Source: Erysipelothrix sp.
Lineage (GTDB): Bacteria; Bacillota_I; Bacilli_A; Erysipelotrichales; Erysipelotrichaceae
NCBI GenBank assembly: GCA_012520695.1
Contig: JAAYNU010000215.1
Span: forward strand, 1 to 7,566
DNA: 7,566 bases
Reading direction: 5' to 3'
In this document: piece after piece, positions 1-7,566 of the stretch
How the letters are laid out: every line of letters begins with the position of its first letter
How positions within the stretch are numbered: the stretch's first letter is position 1
The notes under the pieces: model-generated
Databases searched by the model: none
The model's input: the letters and a program-made list of their open reading frames with translations, nothing else
What the model was told of the DNA's origin: nothing
Program-made: the position numbers and the translations under genes

Positions 1-179
1 GCTGAAAGCATCGTTGTTGCGAATATCCCTGCTGGTACAGCAAGAGCAACAATACAAATAATGATCGCATAAAACGACCAGTCTCGTTTTTTGGGTTTTT
101 TTGTTTGGTTCGTTGTGGATTTCACTTTTTTTATTTCAAGTGTTTCCTCGAATATTTTTGGACTTGGTTTTTTACTCAT
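1..179 (-). CDS. N-terminal fragment of an unidentified membrane-anchored protein
   Basis: Only the first 59 codons are visible; the frame runs off the left edge without a stop. I do not recognise the protein. It begins MSKKPSPKIFEETLEIKKVK, and residues 1-33 are hydrophilic and rich in Lys, ending in a very basic KKPKKR cluster (27-32). One hydrophobic segment follows, about residues 35-58 (SFYAIIICIVALAVPAGIF and on), long enough to cross the membrane. A Lys-rich cytoplasmic tail before a single helix is the layout of a type II (N-in) membrane protein or signal anchor. Class A penicillin-binding proteins and other cell-wall enzymes of Firmicutes look like this, but nothing visible proves it. 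There is no lipobox and no clear signal-peptidase I site. In other Firmicutes the gene after gatB is often a lipid kinase (dgkB) or an rRNA methyltransferase, neither of which begins like this. A promoter and a perfect Shine-Dalgarno precede it, so it is probably its own transcription unit. Confidence 0.75.
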   Translation of the reverse strand, partial: MSKKPSPKIFEETLEIKKVKSTTNQTKKPKKRDWSFYAIIICIVALAVPAGIFATTMLS

Positions 180-187
180 TACACAGT

Positions 188-194
188 CCTCCTT
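188..194 (-). promoter_or_regulatory. Ribosome binding site of the left-edge gene
   Basis: A full AAGGAGG on the minus strand stands 8 bases before the ATG at 179. It is the strongest Shine-Dalgarno in the window and shows that the short frame behind it is a real gene start rather than a chance reading frame. Confidence 0.85.
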
Positions 195-210
195 ATTAAA
201 TGTCGTTTAA

Positions 211-239
211 ATTGTATCTTAATTCCTAGTTCATATCAA
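211..239 (-). promoter_or_regulatory. Predicted sigma-A type promoter for the gene downstream of gatB
   Basis: On the minus strand TTGATA (239-234) and TACAAT (216-211) are separated by exactly 17 bases. Each hexamer differs from the consensus TTGACA/TATAAT at one position. There is no TGn extension. The -35 box lies inside the last codons of gatB, upstream of its TAG. Transcription would start near 204, giving a leader of about 25 bases before the ATG at 179, with the Shine-Dalgarno in between. The position before a start codon and in the only real gap of the window makes it credible; it is a prediction from sequence only. Confidence 0.65.
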
Positions 240-1641
240 GCAAACGTACTACCGTTTGACTTGCGAGTTTTGGATTTACTTGCCCTTTACTCAACTTCAT
301 CACTTGTCCTACCACAAATCCGACGGACTTCTTCATCCCATTTTTGTAGTCAATAATGGCTTGTGGGTTTTCATCCAATACGGATTGTACCCAGCTTTCT
401 ATTTGCGCAATGTCGCTGACTTGGACCATACCGAGTTCCTCTATGATATCCTTTGGCATCTTGCCCAAAACAACATGTTCGAAAACTTCTTTGGCTTGTT
501 TTGAGGAAATGGTTCCTTTTTCAATCTCTTCTAGAAGGGATGCCATAGCATCAACGGATATCCATTCTGAATAGCTTCTCTCACCCTTGAGATCACTGTG
601 CGCAAGGAGGTCTTGTGTTAACCAGTTTACGACGGCTTTCGCATTATGTGACTTTTCACAAATCGCTTCAAAATATTCTGATAGTTCTAAATTCTTCACT
701 AATACTCCCGCATCATACATCGATAGTTTGTAGTCTTCTACATATCGAAGTTGGCGTGTGAGTGGTAATTCAATGACGGGTTGATCCATAAATTCGTTTG
801 ATAATCGAATCGGTGGAATGTTTGGTTCCGCGAAGTAACGATAGTCCACGAGCGTTTCTTTGACGCGCATGCTGACAGTTTCTTGGAGTTTCTCATCGAA
901 TCGACGTGTTTCTTGAATTATGGATCCACCTTCGTTCAATACTTCGGTTTGACGTTTGATTTCAAATTCAATTGATTTTTGAACGTTGGAGATTGAGTTT
1001 AAGTTTTTAATCTCAACTTTAGTTCCGAATGCTTCTTGTCCAACAGGTCTAATGGAGATATTGACGTCGCATCGGTATGATCCTTCGGCCATCTTTCCAT
1101 CGGAGATTCCCATATGGACTACAAGTAAGCGTAAACCCTCAACGTAGGCCGCTGCTTCTTCACCAGTGGCAAAGTCTGCTTCAGTCACAATCTCTAACAA
1201 AGGCGTTCCTGCACGGTTTAAATCGATGAGTGTTTTATCATTTTCATGGAATTGCTTCGCTGTATCTTCTTCCATGTGAAGGCGGTTGATGCGAATGCGT
1301 TTCACTTCATCTTTGACCAAGATATCGAAATATCCGTGTTGTCCTAGAGGATGAAATTGTTGAGTAATTTGGTACCCTTTTGGTAGATCTGAATAGAAAT
1401 AGTTTTTGCGGTCAAATCGGACCAATGAATCTATTTCTAAGTGGAGTGCTTGGGCTAAGCGTAGTCCATAAGCAACCGCTTGTTTATTGACGCTTGGAAG
1501 GGTTCCTGGCATCGCTAAATCAATTTCGTTGACGGCTGTGTTGGGTGTTGCGCCATAGTCTAGTGGCGCGGATGAAAACATTTTTGTTTTCGTCATTAAT
1601 TCACAATGGATTTCAATTCCTATTACTGCTTCGTAGTTCAT
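226..1641 (-). CDS. gatB: Asp/Glu-tRNA amidotransferase subunit B (GatB)
   Basis: Binds misacylated Glu-tRNA(Gln), and in many bacteria Asp-tRNA(Asn), activates the carboxylate with ATP and amidates it with ammonia from GatA. The 471 residues match the usual ~475. The N-terminal cradle starts with the conserved VIGIEIHCEL (E10, H12). It continues with DLAMPGTLPSVNK (41-53), FDRKNYFYSDLPKGYQIT (76-93), RLHMEED (120-126) and the signature DLNRAGTPLLEIVTE (140-154). Further motifs are GSYRCDVNISIRP, TKVEIKNLNS and QETRRFDE. Where many homologues have YFPEPD this protein has YFAEPN. The C-terminal helical and YqeY-like tail, which recognises the tRNA, ends with VGFVVGQVMKLSKGQVNP. A GGGAGG Shine-Dalgarno six bases upstream and the ATGA overlap with gatA fix the start. 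The TAG stop at 228-226 closes the recognisable operon, and a promoter for the next gene overlaps the last codons. Assignment is secure; whether it serves Gln only or also Asn depends on whether GlnRS and AsnRS exist elsewhere. Confidence 0.98.
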   Translation of the reverse strand: MNYEAVIGIEIHCELMTKTKMFSSAPLDYGATPNTAVNEIDLAMPGTLPSVNKQAVAYGLRLAQALHLEIDSLVRFDRKNYFYSDLPKGYQITQQFHPLGQHGYFDILVKDEVKRIRINRLHMEEDTAKQFHENDKTLIDLNRAGTPLLEIVTEADFATGEEAAAYVEGLRLLVVHMGISDGKMAEGSYRCDVNISIRPVGQEAFGTKVEIKNLNSISNVQKSIEFEIKRQTEVLNEGGSIIQETRRFDEKLQETVSMRVKETLVDYRYFAEPNIPPIRLSNEFMDQPVIELPLTRQLRYVEDYKLSMYDAGVLVKNLELSEYFEAICEKSHNAKAVVNWLTQDLLAHSDLKGERSYSEWISVDAMASLLEEIEKGTISSKQAKEVFEHVVLGKMPKDIIEELGMVQVSDIAQIESWVQSVLDENPQAIIDYKNGMKKSVGFVVGQVMKLSKGQVNPKLASQTVVRLLDMN

Positions 1642-2942
1642 GCTTTACCTCCCAATAAAATTTCCAGTTCGTGTGCGAACGCAAACATCGTTTTCTCATC
1701 GAAGGGCTTCGTTGTGATGTTGATGCCTAAAGGCATGTCTTCATGAAGTCCGACTGGGATGGTGATGCTTGGATACCCAGAAAAGTTTTGAATGGCCATG
1801 TGGCTCTCACCAACTACGTATTTATCATCGGTTGATGATACGTCTGTTTCTGTCAATAAAGGAGCAATAATACCGGATGCCATAGCGATCATAATATCCA
1901 CATCATTAAACAATGATGAGTAACTCTCTACAATTAGTCTTCTTACTTTCTTCGCTTGATTAAAGATTAAATCTTGATTTTGATCATCTAAAGAGTATGC
2001 TCCATAGATGAATCGTTTTTTGATTGGTGTTGAGAATCCTTCTCCGCGTGTATTCATCATGATTTCTTCCAATGAATCACCGGGTTTTTGAACTCCAAAG
2101 CGTACACCATCAAGGCTTGCGCTGTTTGCGAGAACTTCCGCATTTGAAATAATTGAATACGTTGGAAGTACTGTACGGAGTAAATTAAGGTCCATTGTTT
2201 TATCGACAAGAATTGCGCCTTGTGCTTCCAATAGTTCGAATACATGGTTTAGTGGTGTTGAGATAGTCTCTTGGTCCATGGTGTCATGAACTGTTTTGAA
2301 TACACCGATGCGTTTGCCTTTAAGGTCCATTGATAGCAGTTGTGAATAAGCGGCAACCGCTTCGAATGATGATGTCATATCTTTGTCGCTTCTTCCTGCA
2401 AGCACTTCAAGTGCGAGTGCCGCATCATTTACGTTGTGTGTAAAGTATGCGACGTGGTCCATTGATGATGCGAATGGAATGACGCCATAGCGTGAGATGC
2501 GCCCGTATGTTGGTTTAACTCCAACAATACCACAAAATGCTGCGGGTCTTCGTACGGAGTCTCCTGTATCGGTTCCCATTGCGAGTCTTACTTCGCCACT
2601 TGCGACAAGTGCTGCGGAACCACCGGATGATCCACCTGTAATGCGTGATAAATCATGTGGATTCAGTACAGGGCCTGTGTAGGCTGTTCTGTTTGATCCG
2701 CCCATACCTAATTCGTCCATGGATGTTTTGGCTACAATATGTGCTCCAGCATCAAGCAGGCGAGCAATGCTGTCAGCTGTATAGATTGAAACGTGATTAT
2801 CAAGCAGTTTGCACGATGCTGTTGTGATCGTATCGATGAGATTAAAATTATCTTTAATCGCGACGGTCCAGTTTGCGAGTGGGCCCGCTTGTGTTGTTTG
2901 AATATTAGGTGTAGAAAGAACTGCATTATATGGATTATTCAT
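1638..2942 (-). CDS. gatA: Glu/Asp-tRNA amidotransferase subunit A (GatA, amidase), N-terminally short
   Basis: Glutaminase subunit of GatCAB: it releases ammonia from glutamine, which is channelled to GatB to amidate Glu-tRNA(Gln). It is an amidase-signature enzyme with a Ser-cisSer-Lys triad: K30 in VAIKDN, cis-Ser S105 in GGSSGGSAA and nucleophile S129 in TDTGDSVRRPAAFCG, followed by GVKPTYGRISRYGV. The triad spacing equals that of S. aureus GatA (K79, S154, S178), so the fold is intact. The protein has 434 residues against about 485, because some 49 N-terminal residues are absent. The upstream frame hits a stop after six codons, so a longer start is not available. Odd residues: the usual TGGS before the nucleophile is TGDS (D128), and the Asp seven residues before NxxG in most GatA is Glu379. 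R310 aligns with the glutamine-binding Arg. The start overlaps the gatC stop (TAATG); the only Shine-Dalgarno-like GAAGG is 10 bases away, so coupling is likely. The stop overlaps gatB (ATGA). Confidence 0.96.
   Translation of the reverse strand: MNNPYNAVLSTPNIQTTQAGPLANWTVAIKDNFNLIDTITTASCKLLDNHVSIYTADSIARLLDAGAHIVAKTSMDELGMGGSNRTAYTGPVLNPHDLSRITGGSSGGSAALVASGEVRLAMGTDTGDSVRRPAAFCGIVGVKPTYGRISRYGVIPFASSMDHVAYFTHNVNDAALALEVLAGRSDKDMTSSFEAVAAYSQLLSMDLKGKRIGVFKTVHDTMDQETISTPLNHVFELLEAQGAILVDKTMDLNLLRTVLPTYSIISNAEVLANSASLDGVRFGVQKPGDSLEEIMMNTRGEGFSTPIKKRFIYGAYSLDDQNQDLIFNQAKKVRRLIVESYSSLFNDVDIMIAMASGIIAPLLTETDVSSTDDKYVVGESHMAIQNFSGYPSITIPVGLHEDMPLGINITTKPFDEKTMFAFAHELEILLGGKA
1648..1653 (-). promoter_or_regulatory. 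Ribosome binding site of gatB
   Basis: GGGAGG on the minus strand lies 6 bases before the gatB ATG, within the last codons of gatA. With the ATGA stop/start overlap it fixes the gatB start and should keep GatA and GatB near equal stoichiometry. Confidence 0.85.
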
Positions 2943-3235
2943 TATTTGAGTACCTTCACAATCTCAATAAAGTCGCCTTCAACAAGCGGTGCATTTTTGA
3001 AGACCGCTTCTTGGGGTAGACTGTTTGATTCATCATCGCTTCTGAGCCATTGTGTTTCTTGTTCAAAGGGCCAGTTCATTGCTTCTACGCCACTCACATC
3101 AATATTATGGAGTGCTCTAATTTGTGCTAAAAATACTTTTGAATCTTCGTGGATAAATGCCACTTCTTCGTCTGTTAGTGTAAACATGCTATCGAGTGCA
3201 AGTTTACGAATTGTTTTTTCATCTAAATGTTTCAT
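2942..3235 (-). CDS. gatC: Asp/Glu-tRNA amidotransferase subunit C (GatC)
   Basis: Smallest subunit of the GatCAB amidotransferase. It wraps around and stabilises the GatA-GatB interface and has no catalytic site. The 97 residues match the usual 90-100. The N-terminal helices are seen in EKTIRKLALDSMFTLTDEEV (about 6-25), where most homologues have KLARLxLTEEE. They are followed by an IRALHNIDVSGVEAMNWP segment (about 39-56), equivalent to the L..VDTEGVEPTTHV part of the family. The C-terminal RSDDE...SLPQEAVFKNAP (about 65-83) corresponds to the conserved LREDE..PSLPREEALKNAP, and the protein ends in the typical FIEIVKVL. The start at 3235 has a strong AGGAGG five bases upstream. The TAA stop overlaps the gatA ATG as TAATG. 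Identity is secure from the C-terminal motif and from its place directly before gatA and gatB. Confidence 0.95.
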   Translation of the reverse strand: MKHLDEKTIRKLALDSMFTLTDEEVAFIHEDSKVFLAQIRALHNIDVSGVEAMNWPFEQETQWLRSDDESNSLPQEAVFKNAPLVEGDFIEIVKVLK

Positions 3236-3240
3236 AGAAA

Positions 3241-3244
3241 CCTC

Positions 3245-3246
<2 letters not shown>
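3241..3246 (-). promoter_or_regulatory. gatC ribosome binding site overlapping the camS stop
   Basis: The perfect Shine-Dalgarno AGGAGG (minus strand) sits 5 bases before the gatC ATG and shares its first two bases with the camS TAG stop codon (3247-3245). Ribosomes finishing camS therefore pass over or sit on the gatC loading site, which suggests coupling. Confidence 0.85.

Positions 3247-7566
<4,320 letters not shown>

Noticed and set aside
196..210. A small inverted repeat (TTAAA / TTTAA, 5-base loop) after gatB, considered as a terminator.
   Set aside because: Five A-T pairs with no GC and no following T-run cannot act as an intrinsic terminator; it also lies between the predicted -10 box and the Shine-Dalgarno.
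105..356. A plus-strand open frame of 83 codons spanning the gap between gatB and the left-edge gene.
   Set aside because: It is antisense to both genes, has no ribosome binding site, and the gap is better explained by a minus-strand promoter and Shine-Dalgarno.

Overview
All recognisable genes in this window lie on the minus strand. Read 5'->3' from the right edge they are pcrA (5' part outside the window), ligA, a CamS/YerH-family lipoprotein, gatC, gatA and gatB, followed by the first 59 codons of an unidentified membrane protein at the left edge. This is the conserved Gram-positive pcrA-ligA-camS-gatCAB housekeeping cluster. I see no tRNA, rRNA, CRISPR, insertion sequence or horizontally acquired block.

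The organism is probably a low-GC Firmicute. The sampled lines average about 40% GC, the Shine-Dalgarno sequences are strong and purine-rich (AGGAGG type), the gene order is that of Firmicutes, and there is a lipobox lipoprotein. TGA is used as a stop and tryptophan is TGG, so this is not a Mycoplasma-type genetic code. Even so, GatA is short and carries a TGDS nucleophile motif that I associate with Mollicutes and their relatives. A standard code combined with Mollicute-like Gat proteins suggests Erysipelotrichia (Erysipelothrix and relatives), but this is inference.

Layout: 7566-6308 is the C-terminal ~418 residues of the PcrA helicase; 6311-4326 is NAD+-dependent DNA ligase; 4333-3245 is the CamS-like lipoprotein; 3235-2942 is gatC; 2942-1638 is gatA; 1641-226 is gatB. 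Junctions are ATGA overlaps (pcrA/ligA, gatA/gatB), a TAATG overlap (gatC/gatA), a short overlap (ligA/camS) and a Shine-Dalgarno overlapping a stop (camS/gatC). I found no terminator or convincing internal promoter, so the six genes look like one translationally coupled operon. The only intergenic gap is 180-225; it holds a good sigma-A type promoter and ribosome binding site for the next gene. No gene-free stretch exceeds 300 bases.

Functionally, PcrA and LigA act in DNA repair and replication. GatCAB makes Gln-tRNA(Gln), and in many bacteria Asn-tRNA(Asn), by transamidation. CamS is a surface lipoprotein of poorly known role whose signal peptide in other Firmicutes can be a source of a sex pheromone. 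I did not find a new multi-gene system. The points most worth checking are two active-site substitutions and the missing N-terminus in GatA, the pheromone-like signal peptide of CamS, and the promoter overlapping the end of gatB.
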